DNA of 64,000 nt from Agromyces sp. S2-1-8 (GTDB taxonomy: Bacteria; Actinomycetota; Actinomycetes; Actinomycetales; Microbacteriaceae). Shown here piece after piece: positions 33,290 through 41,840 of the stretch. The translations under genes and the position numbers were made by a program. The notes under the pieces are model-generated. The model had not been told where the DNA came from. It made no database searches and saw only the letters and a list, made by a program, of their open reading frames with translations. Location of the stretch: the NCBI RefSeq assembly GCF_021129215.1, contig NZ_JAJOLP010000001.1:434001-498000 (forward strand), read 5' to 3'. The stretch's first letter is position 1. Every line of letters begins with the position of its first letter.

Positions 33290-34381
33290 GTGAACACGGC
33301 AGAACGCCTCCGGCGGCGACGCGATCGCCCGCGCGACGGGCTCTTCGTCAACCACCCGCTGCGCTGGGGCTTCATCGTCACGCTCGGCGTGCTGCTCGCG
33401 CTCATGCTCGCGTCGGCGCTCGTCGCGCTGCAGGGCGTCGTGCTCTCGGTGTTCATCGCCGCGTTCGTCGCGCTCGGGCTCGACCCGCTCATCCGCTGGT
33501 TCCAGCGCAGGGGGATGCCTCGGGGCGCCGCGATCGTGACCGTCATCCTGTTGTTCGTCGCCGTCGTGGTCGGCATCGTGTGGCTCGTGGTGCCGCCGGT
33601 CGTCAACCAGGCGGCGGTCTTCATCAAGACGATGCCGGCCGAGATCCACCACCTGGTCGACTCCGGGTGGTTCGAGCGGTACGACGAGTCGACGAACGGC
33701 GTGCTCTCGTCGATCGTCGAGTGGGTCGGCGGGGTGCTCACCGACCCCGACACGTGGGCGGCGATCGGCGGCGGCGCCCTGCAGTTCGGCGCCGCGCTGC
33801 TCGACGGCATCTCGACGGGCGTGTTCGTCGTGGTGCTCTCGATCTACTTCATCGCGACCCTCGACACGACCAAGCGCGCCTGCTACACCCTGGTGGCCGC
33901 GAGCCACCGAGCCCGGGTCGAGAGCCTCGCCGAGCGCATCATGCTCTCGGTCGGCAAGTACCTGAGCGGCATGGTCGTGCTCGCGTTCTGCAACTCCGTG
34001 TTCTCGACGATCCTGCTCGCGGCAGTCGGCGTGAAGTACGCCCTCTTCATCGGTGTGCTCGCGTTCTTCATCACGCTCATCCCGCTCATCGGTACCGTCA
34101 TCACGACCGTGATCATGACGATCGTCGCGCTCTTCGTCTCGCCGCTCGCCGGCATCATCGTGCTCATCGCGATGCTCGTCTACATGCAGGTCGAGGCGTA
34201 CATCCTGACGCCGAAGGTGATGGGCAAGGCCGTGCAGGTGCCCGGCACGATCGTGCTCATCTCCGCCCTCGCGGGCGGCACGCTGCTCGGCCTGCTCGGC
34301 GCCCTCGTGGCGATCCCGATCTCGGCGGGCATCCTGCTCATCATCCGCGAGGTCGTGATCCCGAGGCAGGCGCGCAGCTAG
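33290..34381 (+). CDS. AI-2E family transporter
   Basis: A 363-aa protein (GTG start) with about eight transmembrane segments. The central VSIYFIATLD-type block, FITLIPLIGTVITTVI and MQVEAYILTPKVMGKAVQVPG are the conserved C-terminal signature of the AI-2E (UPF0118/PerM) family. Named for one E. coli autoinducer-2 exporter (TqsA), but most members have other or unknown substrates, including Na+/H+ antiport. Converges with the DHA2 transporter gene. Confidence 0.92.
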   Translation: MNTAERLRRRRDRPRDGLFVNHPLRWGFIVTLGVLLALMLASALVALQGVVLSVFIAAFVALGLDPLIRWFQRRGMPRGAAIVTVILLFVAVVVGIVWLVVPPVVNQAAVFIKTMPAEIHHLVDSGWFERYDESTNGVLSSIVEWVGGVLTDPDTWAAIGGGALQFGAALLDGISTGVFVVVLSIYFIATLDTTKRACYTLVAASHRARVESLAERIMLSVGKYLSGMVVLAFCNSVFSTILLAAVGVKYALFIGVLAFFITLIPLIGTVITTVIMTIVALFVSPLAGIIVLIAMLVYMQVEAYILTPKVMGKAVQVPGTIVLISALAGGTLLGLLGALVAIPISAGILLIIREVVIPRQARS

Positions 34382-34458
34382 CGGTTTCGCCGCCCACGGC
34401 CCCTCCGCCTGCCGCGCCACCCTCTGCGCCGCGCCTTCGCCGCCCGGTCGCGGCCGCG

Positions 34459-35952
34459 CTACACGGCAGCAGGCTCGGGCTCGGCAGGCTCGGCGCGCGC
34501 GGCCGGGCCGGCCGGCTCGGCTCCGACCGCGGATGCCCCGGCCGCGTCGTCCTCGGCCGCCGGACCGTGCTCGCCGGTGCCGCGGCCCGCGGGCAGGAAG
34601 AGCGCCGCGACGAGCGCGACCACGAGGCCGGCGGCGCCGACGAGCACGGCCGGCACCGCGGCCTCCGTGAAGCCGGTGGGCGTGAGCTCACCGCCCGCTC
34701 CCGTGAAGACGGCCGTCAGCACCGCGACGCCGAGCGCGACGCCGACCTCGCGGAGCGTCGAGTTCGTGCCCGATGCCTTGGCGTGGTCGTCTTCGGGCAT
34801 GTGCGCGAGCACGGCGGTCGACATCGGGGCGAAGACGAGCGACATGCCGATGCCGGCCATGAGGAACGGCCCGACGAGCGACGCGTAGGCGACGTCGGGG
34901 TCCATCTCGAGCGCGATCCAGGTGAGCGCCGCGGCCTGCAGGGCGAGACCGGTGACGATGAGGGTGCGCGTGCCGACGCGCGGGGCGATCGCGCCGGCGA
35001 TCGGGGCGATGAACATGGGCGCGAGCGTCCACGGCATCGTCTGCACGCCGGCTTCGAGGGGCGACGCGCCCTGCACGACCTGCAGGAACTGGATGAGCAC
35101 GAAGACCGAGCCGAACATGCCGAAGCTGAACCAGAAGCCGACGAGGTTGGCCGCCGTGAAGCTGCGGTCCCGGAAGAGGCGCAGCGGCAGCAGTGGCGCC
35201 TTCGCCCGCGCCTCCCAGGCGATGAACCCGGCGAGCAGCAGCGCGCCGGCGACGAGCGAGCCGATCACCTCGGGGCTCTCCCAGCCCGCGTCGTTGCCGC
35301 GCACGATCCCGAAGACGAGCCCGAGCACGCCGAGACCGGCGAGCGCGACCCCGACGAGGTCGATGCGGGCCCGCGCCCCGAGCGTGTTCGGCAGCACGGC
35401 GAGTGCGAGCGGGATCGCAACGAGGCCGACGGGCACGTTGAGCCAGAAGATGGCCTGCCAGTTCCAGCCCTCGATGACGGCGCCGCCGATGAGCGGGCCC
35501 AGCGCGACGCCGAGGCCGGCCACGCCGCCCCAGATGCCGATCGCCATCGGGCGCAGGCGCTTCGGCACGCTGCCGGCGAGCAGGGTGAGCGAGAGCGGCA
35601 TGATGCCCGCGGCGCCGAAGCCCTGCACGGCGCGGCTCGCGATGACCATCCACGGCTCGGTGCTGAGCGCGACGAGCACGCTCGCCCCGGTGAAGATCGC
35701 GATCGCGACGACGAAGACGGTGCGGCGGCCGATGCGGTCGCCGAGCGCGGCCGCGGCGAGGATGAAGGTCGCGAACGCGAGCGTGAAGGCGTTGACGAAC
35801 CACTGCAGCTCTTCGATCGAGGCACCGAGGTCGACGGCCATCGCTGGGAGCGCATTGGTGATGACGAGGTTGTCGAGCGTCGCCATGAACATCGGCAGGG
35901 ATGCCGCGACGATCGCGAGCCACACGGGGATGCGGCGTGCGCTGGTGGACAT
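34459..35952 (-). CDS. MFS drug transporter, DHA2 (EmrB/QacA) family
   Basis: A 497-aa protein with 14 predicted spans. TLDNLVITNALPAMAVDLGA is the DHA2 TM1 motif D1 (LDxTVVNVALP-like), LGDRIGRRTVFVVAIAIF is motif A and GPLIGGAVIEGWNWQAIFWLNVPVG is motif C with the drug/H+ antiporter signature. The C-terminus is Ala/Glu-rich and cytoplasmic. Divergent from the TetR gene at 36028, with duplicated operators between, so probably TetR-repressed multidrug efflux. Confidence 0.93.
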   Translation of the reverse strand: MSTSARRIPVWLAIVAASLPMFMATLDNLVITNALPAMAVDLGASIEELQWFVNAFTLAFATFILAAAALGDRIGRRTVFVVAIAIFTGASVLVALSTEPWMVIASRAVQGFGAAGIMPLSLTLLAGSVPKRLRPMAIGIWGGVAGLGVALGPLIGGAVIEGWNWQAIFWLNVPVGLVAIPLALAVLPNTLGARARIDLVGVALAGLGVLGLVFGIVRGNDAGWESPEVIGSLVAGALLLAGFIAWEARAKAPLLPLRLFRDRSFTAANLVGFWFSFGMFGSVFVLIQFLQVVQGASPLEAGVQTMPWTLAPMFIAPIAGAIAPRVGTRTLIVTGLALQAAALTWIALEMDPDVAYASLVGPFLMAGIGMSLVFAPMSTAVLAHMPEDDHAKASGTNSTLREVGVALGVAVLTAVFTGAGGELTPTGFTEAAVPAVLVGAAGLVVALVAALFLPAGRGTGEHGPAAEDDAAGASAVGAEPAGPAARAEPAEPEPAAV

Positions 35953-35976
35953 CGGAAGCTCCTTCGAGATGGTGTG

Positions 35977-36027
35977 GTAATCGACTGATAACCAGTATGG
36001 GAGCGACTGTAGTAATCGACTGATAAC
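35977..36027. promoter_or_regulatory. Two direct copies of operator GTAATCGACTGATAAC
   Basis: Identical 16-mers at 35977-35992 and 36012-36027, 35 bp apart. Each is an imperfect palindrome of the form GTnATCnnnnGATnAC. They lie between the divergent DHA2 transporter and TetR genes, and the second ends immediately before the regulator ATG at 36028. Confidence 0.78.
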
Positions 36028-36627
36028 ATGTCAAGCATGAGTTCCACCACGGATCGCATCCCCGCGACGGAGCGGCGCGAACAGATCCTCGAAGCCGCCA
36101 CCGGCGTGTTCGGCGAGCTCGGCTACGCCGGCGCCACGACCGACCGCGTCGCGAAGGCCGCCGGCATCAGCCAGCCCTACGTCGTGCGCCTCTTCGGCAC
36201 GAAGGAGCAGCTGTTCATCGACGTGCTCGAGCGCACCTGCGCCCGCATCCTCGCGGCCTTCGACGCGGCGGTCGCCGACGAGACCTCGGAGAAGCCGGTC
36301 GGCCCGCGCATCGGCGAGGCGTACGTCGAGCTCGTCGAGACCGACCGCGGCATCCTGCTCGCGCTGATGCAGGGGTTCCTCCTCGGCCACGACCCCCGCA
36401 TCGGTCCGGTCGCGCGCGCCGGGTTCATGCGCATCTACTCGCGCATGCGCGACGTGATGGACGCCGACGAGGCGATGCGCTTCATGGCCCAGGGCATGCT
36501 CATCAACACGCTCATCGCCTCGAACCTGACCGAGCAGATCGACGACGGCCCGGTCGACGAGCTGTTCGCGTGCACGTTCGGCGACAAGCTCGGCCTCGTG
36601 CTCGAGGGGCTCGCGAAGGAGGCCTGA
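36028..36627 (+). CDS. TetR/AcrR-family regulator of the DHA2 exporter
   Basis: A 199-aa protein. HTH ATTDRVAKAAGISQPYVVRLFGTKEQLF at residues about 36-63, preceded by RREQILEAATGVFGELGYAGA. ATG 36028 or ATG 36037. If 36028 is used, the start is fused to the operator, implying a leaderless or very short leader message. Regulates the divergent MFS gene by context. Confidence 0.92.
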   Translation: MSSMSSTTDRIPATERREQILEAATGVFGELGYAGATTDRVAKAAGISQPYVVRLFGTKEQLFIDVLERTCARILAAFDAAVADETSEKPVGPRIGEAYVELVETDRGILLALMQGFLLGHDPRIGPVARAGFMRIYSRMRDVMDADEAMRFMAQGMLINTLIASNLTEQIDDGPVDELFACTFGDKLGLVLEGLAKEA

Positions 36628-36642
36628 ACGGGGGTCTCGACA

Positions 36643-36657
36643 CGGCGCTCCGCGCCG
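36643..36657. terminator. CGGCGC/GCGCCG hairpin between convergent genes
   Basis: Six-bp perfect stem with a 3-nt loop in the 48-nt gap between the TetR and thioesterase stops. The surrounding GGTCTCGACACGG also resembles a decayed copy of the REP-like repeat. Confidence 0.4.
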
Positions 36658-36675
36658 ACCCGACCGCCGGGGGCG

Positions 36676-37236
36676 TCACTCCCAGATCGACGGCGCCGCG
36701 GCGCGGGTCACGGGGAGCGCGACGTCCTTGCCCCAGCGCTCCATCCACTCGGGGATGCCTTCGAAGCCCTCGACGCCGAACGCCTCGACGAGCTCGCCCA
36801 TCGGCACCGTGCCGCCCGCCTTCCGCAGGAACCGGGCCCTGATGTATCCCGTGGCATAGATCTCGGGCTTGCCCGATGCATCGGGGCGCACGAATCGCTG
36901 CTCCATGTAGACGGCCTTGTCGTCGTGGCCGATGATGCGCGACTCGACCGTGAACCGCTTCCACGGATTGAGCGACTTGCGGAACGTGATCGTCTCGCTC
37001 GCGACCACCGGGTACCAGCCGCGATCACGCATGAGCTGCCAGACGCCGTTGCGCACGAGCATCTCGAACCGCGCGACATCCATGATCGAGAAGTAGACCC
37101 CGTTGTTCATGTGGTTGAGGATGTCGAGGTCGGTCGGCAGCGTGACGAAGTTCGTGCGGGCGACGTCGCCGTGGCCGAGCCGTGAGCGGAAGCGCGCGAG
37201 GACGAAATGCAGCATCGTGCGGAAGAACATGTGCAT
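36676..37236 (-). CDS. Hotdog-fold acyl-CoA thioesterase-like protein
   Basis: A 186-aa protein. Asp-containing LPTDLDILNHMNNGVYFSIMDVARFEMLVRNGVW matches the 4HBT_2 thioesterase family (proteins of the Them6/acyl-CoA thioester hydrolase group), followed by VASETITFRKSLNPWKRFTVESRI. ATG 37236 or 37230; ribosome sites are weak for both. It probably hydrolyses acyl-CoA thioesters; substrate unknown. Confidence 0.82.
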   Translation of the reverse strand: MHMFFRTMLHFVLARFRSRLGHGDVARTNFVTLPTDLDILNHMNNGVYFSIMDVARFEMLVRNGVWQLMRDRGWYPVVASETITFRKSLNPWKRFTVESRIIGHDDKAVYMEQRFVRPDASGKPEIYATGYIRARFLRKAGGTVPMGELVEAFGVEGFEGIPEWMERWGKDVALPVTRAAAPSIWE

Positions 37237-37388
37237 GATCCACGACTGTATGACGAGATCGCAGTGGATATGGATAATCCGTCGATCCAGACAATCACGG
37301 GCGGATGCCTCGCGCCGAAGTTGTGGGGACCGGTCACGACGCGCGTGCCCCTGCCTGGCGGAGCCGCTACCGTGGTGTCGTGCTCGCC

Positions 37389-38795
37389 ATGCTGAAGACG
37401 ACGGGACGGCTGCTCGCCGCGCACTGGCCGGCACTGCTCGCGTGGTTCCTCGCCGGAGTGCTCGTCCGCTATCTCGTCATCGAGCTCGCCGGGTTCGTCG
37501 GGGCGTACAGCGCGGTCGGCGGCCTGCTGCTCATGCCGCTCGCGATCCTCGCGCGGCTCGTGGGCTTCGTGGCCATGTTCCTCACCGTGCGAGACGGCAT
37601 GGCCCGTCTCGGTGCGATCGCCCCGCTGCCGCCGTCGGCGTCGGAGCGGCGCCGGGCATTCGTCGACGCACTGCTCGCCGGCGTGCTGCCGTTCTTCGCG
37701 TTCTACGCCGCCTGGGGCTACCTGCGCGACGACATGGCCGCCTACTCGGCACGTGCACTCGAGGTGCAGACGGAGGTCAACGGGGCGTCCGAGCTGCTGG
37801 GCGGCGAGGCGGTCGCTCGCGGTGCGGGCACCATCGACCAGCTCGGCTTCGAACCCGTCACGATCCTGCTCATCGTCGTCGCCTTCGCCGGTCGTTGGGC
37901 CTGGAATCGCTACCGCGACCGGCTCCCCCGCCTGCTCAGCCTCGTCGCCGTCTACCTCGAGGCGATCTGGGTGTTCCTCACCGTGATGCTGCTCTCGCAG
38001 GCGACCGGCTGGATCGGCGAGTGGGTCGCCTCGCGGCAGGGGATGGTGTGGCTCGCCGACCTCCGCGCGTGGACCGCCGAGCAGCTGGTGCCGATCGCCT
38101 GGGTCTGGGAGGGCGTCGAGTGGCTCCTCGGCGAACTCGGCGGCGTCATCCTGCTGCCGGTCGCCTGGCTCACGATCGCAGGGGTGATCTACGGGCAGGC
38201 GGTCGCCGCCGAGGCGCCGCAGCTGTCCGTCGGCATCCTCGATCGGGCGCGCCACGGCTGGGGCGCACTCCCGTCGGGCCTCCGCCGCCGGCTCGCCGAC
38301 ATCGGAGGCGAGCTCGTCTCGCGGTTCCGACCCATCGGCCGCGCCTTCGTGCTCATGTGGCGCGCGGGGCCGGTGCTGATCGGCGGCTACATCCTGCTCG
38401 CCACCCTCCTCGTCGCCGGCGAGCGGCTGCTGGGCTACGGCATCACCCGGGCGATCGGACCGCACGACCTGAAGACGTTCTGGTTCGTGGCCGACACGGC
38501 CATCCTGCTCGTCGTGCCGCTCGTGACGGAACCCGTGCGCATCGCCCTCGTCTCGAGTGCGTACGACGCGGTCATCGGACGGCTCGCCACGACGGATGCC
38601 TCGGCGCCCGGCGCCCCGACGGCGCCCGGTTCCGACGCCGATGCCGCGGCGGCCTCAGTCGCCGACGGGCAGCCGGAGGATCGCCGGCGCGTCGGCGACG
38701 AGCTCGAGGTCGACGACGAACGGGCCCTCGGCATCGGGCGGGAGGACGAACGGAGCGACGATGTCGAACGGCTCGGTCCCCATGAGCGCGCATGA
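37389..38795 (+). CDS. Hypothetical polytopic membrane protein
   Basis: A 468-aa protein with about eight transmembrane segments and a charged C-terminal tail. ATG 37389 (GTG 37380 possible). Not recognised. The last 47 codons (38655-38795) overlap antisense to the end of the convergent gene at 38655-39215. That tail (DRRRVGDELEVDDERALG) looks like translated antisense and is probably an extension after loss of an earlier stop, so the C-terminus is less certain than the membrane part. Confidence 0.65.
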   Translation: MLKTTGRLLAAHWPALLAWFLAGVLVRYLVIELAGFVGAYSAVGGLLLMPLAILARLVGFVAMFLTVRDGMARLGAIAPLPPSASERRRAFVDALLAGVLPFFAFYAAWGYLRDDMAAYSARALEVQTEVNGASELLGGEAVARGAGTIDQLGFEPVTILLIVVAFAGRWAWNRYRDRLPRLLSLVAVYLEAIWVFLTVMLLSQATGWIGEWVASRQGMVWLADLRAWTAEQLVPIAWVWEGVEWLLGELGGVILLPVAWLTIAGVIYGQAVAAEAPQLSVGILDRARHGWGALPSGLRRRLADIGGELVSRFRPIGRAFVLMWRAGPVLIGGYILLATLLVAGERLLGYGITRAIGPHDLKTFWFVADTAILLVVPLVTEPVRIALVSSAYDAVIGRLATTDASAPGAPTAPGSDADAAAASVADGQPEDRRRVGDELEVDDERALGIGREDERSDDVERLGPHERA

Positions 38796-39215
38796 GGTGG
38801 TGTTCCAGCCGAGGAGGATCCCCGACTGATCCCACTGCCGCTGCTCGCCGCCCGTCTCGAGCAGCGTCGGCGGGAAGCATCCCGGTTCCTCATCGCCCGG
38901 CACCACCGGGATGGTGACCTCGATGAGGCGAGCGTCCTGCGGGATGTCGTGCTCGTCGGTGACGGGCAGCTCTTCGACGGTCGCGGGCCCCCATGTCGTG
39001 CCCGCGTAGTCGTACGTCTGCCCCCACTCGACCTCGATCGGCACGATCTGCGCGCGAGTCGCGTTCGTGCTCGCCTCGTTCGAGCTGATGATGCCGAAGG
39101 TCGCGGGCACGAGCAGCGCCAGCGCGACGAGGGCTGCGGCGTTGCGCCGCCACCAGCCGCCCGGGCGTCGGCGTCGCCCTGGCCGCACGGACCCCTCCTG
39201 CCGCACCTCGCTCAT
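38655..39215 (-). CDS. Membrane-anchored hypothetical protein, third of a coupled set
   Basis: A 186-aa protein. A basic N-terminus (RPGRRRRPGGWWRR), one transmembrane helix (NAAALVALALLVPATFGIISS) and an extracytoplasmic beta-rich domain (QIVPIEVEWGQTYDYAGTTWG to LRLPVGD). The ATG overlaps the stop of the upstream gene as ATGA. The topology matches the two upstream genes. Function unknown. The 3' end overlaps the convergent gene by 141 nt. Confidence 0.7.
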   Translation of the reverse strand: MSEVRQEGSVRPGRRRRPGGWWRRNAAALVALALLVPATFGIISSNEASTNATRAQIVPIEVEWGQTYDYAGTTWGPATVEELPVTDEHDIPQDARLIEVTIPVVPGDEEPGCFPPTLLETGGEQRQWDQSGILLGWNTTSCALMGTEPFDIVAPFVLPPDAEGPFVVDLELVADAPAILRLPVGD

Positions 39216-39784
39216 GAGCCCGCCCAGTCGACGGGCGCGATCTCGGCCTCCCCGACGTGCTCGAGATCGTCGAGCGGCACGCGGGTCTCGAGCACGGAGT
39301 CGAGTCGGTCGTCGAGGTTCAGGCCGAAGCGCAGCACGAGCTCGTCCGGTACGCCCGCTGCGCCGGCGTCGAGCGCGCCCTCGGGCAGCTCGAATGCGAC
39401 CGAGCCGGCCGACGGCAGGCCGACCGAGAGCGGATGGCCGAACATCGAATCGGGCGGGCGCTCGCTCGCCCGGTAGGTGCGGCCGCCGAGGCGGAGGGTC
39501 ACGAACTGCAACAGGGTTCCCGTCTCCATCCGGGTCGCCTCGGACTCGACATCGACGACCACCCACTCCCCCTCGGCCCGCCAGCCCTCGTTCACCACGG
39601 CGTCGGCGGCGCGCACGCCGGTGACGGTGAGCGCGAGGTTCCGGCCCTCGGCGCGCATCCCCACCGGCGCGGCGACGACGAACGGCTGCTCGGCGGAGTC
39701 CTCGGCCGGGGTCACGGCCGTGACGCCCCAGGCCGCCGCGACCAAGGCGGCGCCCGCGACCGCGGGCACCCAGCGGCGGGTCAC
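39212..39784 (-). CDS. Membrane-anchored DUF4352-like protein, second of the set
   Basis: A 190-aa protein. N-terminal anchor (WVPAVAGAALVAAAWGVTAV), then an Ig-like domain with the pattern LALTVTGV, then EGEWVVVDVE, then FVTLRLGGRTYRA, as in DUF4352-type domains. GTG at 39784 overlaps the upstream stop as GTGA, so translation is coupled. Role unknown; possibly part of a cell-surface complex with its two neighbours. Confidence 0.7.
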   Translation of the reverse strand: MTRRWVPAVAGAALVAAAWGVTAVTPAEDSAEQPFVVAAPVGMRAEGRNLALTVTGVRAADAVVNEGWRAEGEWVVVDVESEATRMETGTLLQFVTLRLGGRTYRASERPPDSMFGHPLSVGLPSAGSVAFELPEGALDAGAAGVPDELVLRFGLNLDDRLDSVLETRVPLDDLEHVGEAEIAPVDWAGS

Positions 39785-40548
39785 CCGGCGGCCCCTTCGT
39801 CGCTCTGACCGACGGCGGGATCGACGGGCGGGTCGTCCGCGGCATCCGCATCGGGATCCTTCCCCGCCCCGACATCCTCGATCGCGACGGTGACGTACGC
39901 CGCCGGAACCGGGTCCTCCCAGCTCCGGCCGCTCGCCACGAACGACGCGGTGTAGAGGGTCTCGTCGCGCACCACGAAGCGCAGCTCCTGGTCGTCGCGG
40001 TACGACCGCCCATCGACCGCCCACGCGAGCACGAGGGTCGCCGGCACCCCGGGCTGCAGCCACGGTCCGAAGGTGCCGTCGTCGAGCCGGGCGACCTCAT
40101 CGGCCTCGACCACGTCGGAGCCCCGCTCGAGGACGACCGCGTCTCGCACGCTGTAACCCCGCGCAGTCATGAGCGGCTCGGTCCACAGGTTCTCGGCGTC
40201 GACGACGAGCGCGAGCACCCGCTGTCCCGGCTCGACCGTGATGCCGGCCTCGGGCAGCTCGTCGATGAGCACCGCGCGCTGCACCGCGACGGCGAGCTGG
40301 TCGTTGCGATGCTCCTCGCCGACGGCGAGGGCGGCGGGGCCGGGCTCCTCCGCGGTGGCCAGGCCGCCGAAGGCGGCGGTCGCCGCGAGGAAGAGCACGG
40401 TGCCCGCGGTCGCGAACCACTTCGTCGGCACCCGGTCGCTCGCGGTGCGCAGCCAGTGGAACCGCCGCTTGGGCACGGGCTGCTGCGCCCGCGTCTCGGG
40501 TTCCGGTTCCACGTCAGCAGCATAGGGTGCGGCGAGCGGTCGAGGCAT
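39781..40548 (-). CDS. Membrane-anchored DUF4352-like protein, first of the set
   Basis: A 255-aa protein. Cytoplasmic N-terminus of about 45 residues, one transmembrane helix (FATAGTVLFLAATAAFGGLA), then an Ig-like domain (QLAVAVQRAVLIDE, QRVLALVVDAENLW, LRFVVRDETLYTASF) and an acidic C-terminus. ATG 40548 lies inside a GGATGCCTCG copy and lacks a clear ribosome site; GTG 40512 is an alternative. First of three genes chained by GTGA and ATGA overlaps. Confidence 0.68.
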   Translation of the reverse strand: MPRPLAAPYAADVEPEPETRAQQPVPKRRFHWLRTASDRVPTKWFATAGTVLFLAATAAFGGLATAEEPGPAALAVGEEHRNDQLAVAVQRAVLIDELPEAGITVEPGQRVLALVVDAENLWTEPLMTARGYSVRDAVVLERGSDVVEADEVARLDDGTFGPWLQPGVPATLVLAWAVDGRSYRDDQELRFVVRDETLYTASFVASGRSWEDPVPAAYVTVAIEDVGAGKDPDADAADDPPVDPAVGQSDEGAAG

Positions 40549-40632
40549 CCGACATGCTCGGTGGCCCGCCGCCGCGCGCCGCCACCGGGCGCCCCATTCG
40601 GCGCCTCGGGGCCCCGCCGTAGACTCCATGGC

Positions 40633-41772
40633 ATGTCGACCGCCGCCGCCACGACCACCGAACGCCTCCGCCGCCTCGCCGGCACCGCACGCGACGCCGA
40701 CGTCGATGTCGTGCTGGTCGCGCCCGGGCCCGACCTCGCCTACCTCGTCGGCCGCTCGGTCGCCTCGCACGAGCGGCTCACGCTGCTGGCCGTGCCCTCG
40801 GACGCACCCGACGATGCGGTCATGATCCTGCCCGCCCTCGAGCGCGGCGGCTGGGACGGGAGCCCGGCCGAGGCGGCCGGAATCCGTTTCGTGACGTGGC
40901 TCGACGGCGAGGACCCCTACGCCGCGCTGCTCGGCGAACTCGGCGACGATCTCGGCGCCGCGGCCGTCGACGATCACCTCCCGTTCCTGCATGCGTTCCG
41001 GCTGCAGTCGGCCCGACCCGAGCTGCGCCTGCGGCCCGCCGGCGAGCTCATCGGCGAACTGCGGATGCGCAAGGAGCCGCACGAGATCGAGGAGCTGGCC
41101 TCGGTCGGCGCGGCGATCGACCGTGTGCACCGGCGCATCGGCGAATGGCTCCGCGCCGGCCGCACCGAGAACGAGGTCGCCGCCGACATCGCCGCCGCGC
41201 TCGTCGAAGAGGGACACCGCACGGCCGACTTCGTGATCGTCGCGTCGGGCCCGAACGGCGCATCGCCGCACCACGAGGCATCCGACCGGGTCATCGAGGC
41301 CGGCGACCCGGTGGTCGTCGACATCGGCGGGCCGAACCCGGCGGGCTACAACTCCGACAGCACGCGCACCTACCTCGTGGCGGGCGGCGAGCCCGACCCC
41401 GAGTTCGCGCTGGTCCACGAACTCGTGCGCACCGCGCAGCGCGCCGCCGTCGCCGCCGTGCGGCCGGGCGCGACCGCCGAGTCGATCGACCGAGCCGCGC
41501 GCGAGGTGATCGAGCAGGCCGGGTACGGCGAGTTCTTCATCACGCGCACGGGCCACGGCATCGGGCTCGAGGTGCACGAGCACCCCTACATCGTCGCCGG
41601 CAACACGCGGCCGCTCGAGCCCGGCATGGCGTTCTCGATCGAGCCCGGGGTCTACCTGCCCGGGCGGTTCGGGGTGCGCATCGAGGACATCGTCGTGGTC
41701 GGCGACGAGGGCGCGGTGCTCATGAACACCTCGGCCGTCGACCTCATCACGGTCCAGCCGTCGGTCGAGTAG
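40633..41772 (+). CDS. M24-family Xaa-Pro peptidase
   Basis: A 379-aa protein with a creatinase-like N-terminal domain and a C-terminal pita-bread domain. The five metal ligands are visible: Asp in VVVDIGGPN, Asp in YNSDSTRT, His in GHGIGLEVHEHPY, Glu in SIEPGVYLPG and Glu in VRIEDIVVV. Probably a cytoplasmic proline dipeptidase/aminopeptidase P-like enzyme that cleaves Xaa-Pro bonds. It ends in Val-Glu-stop where a REP-like repeat begins. Confidence 0.92.
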   Translation: MSTAAATTTERLRRLAGTARDADVDVVLVAPGPDLAYLVGRSVASHERLTLLAVPSDAPDDAVMILPALERGGWDGSPAEAAGIRFVTWLDGEDPYAALLGELGDDLGAAAVDDHLPFLHAFRLQSARPELRLRPAGELIGELRMRKEPHEIEELASVGAAIDRVHRRIGEWLRAGRTENEVAADIAAALVEEGHRTADFVIVASGPNGASPHHEASDRVIEAGDPVVVDIGGPNPAGYNSDSTRTYLVAGGEPDPEFALVHELVRTAQRAAVAAVRPGATAESIDRAAREVIEQAGYGEFFITRTGHGIGLEVHEHPYIVAGNTRPLEPGMAFSIEPGVYLPGRFGVRIEDIVVVGDEGAVLMNTSAVDLITVQPSVE

Positions 41773-41783
41773 GTGCGGAGCGC

Positions 41784-41840
41784 CGTATCGAGACCACCGG
41801 CGAGTGGTCTCGATACGCTCGCTGGCGCTCGCTACTCGAC
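41784..41840. repeat. REP-like palindromic repeat between convergent genes
   Basis: CGTATCGAGACCAC (41784-41797) pairs perfectly with GTGGTCTCGATACG (41804-41817), followed by GCTCGCTGGCGCTCGCTACTCGACC. Related copies are at 7741-7783 and, partially, near 59593. The right part includes the last codons (Val-Glu-stop) of the minus-strand reductase, and the stem can act as a bidirectional terminator. Confidence 0.7.
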
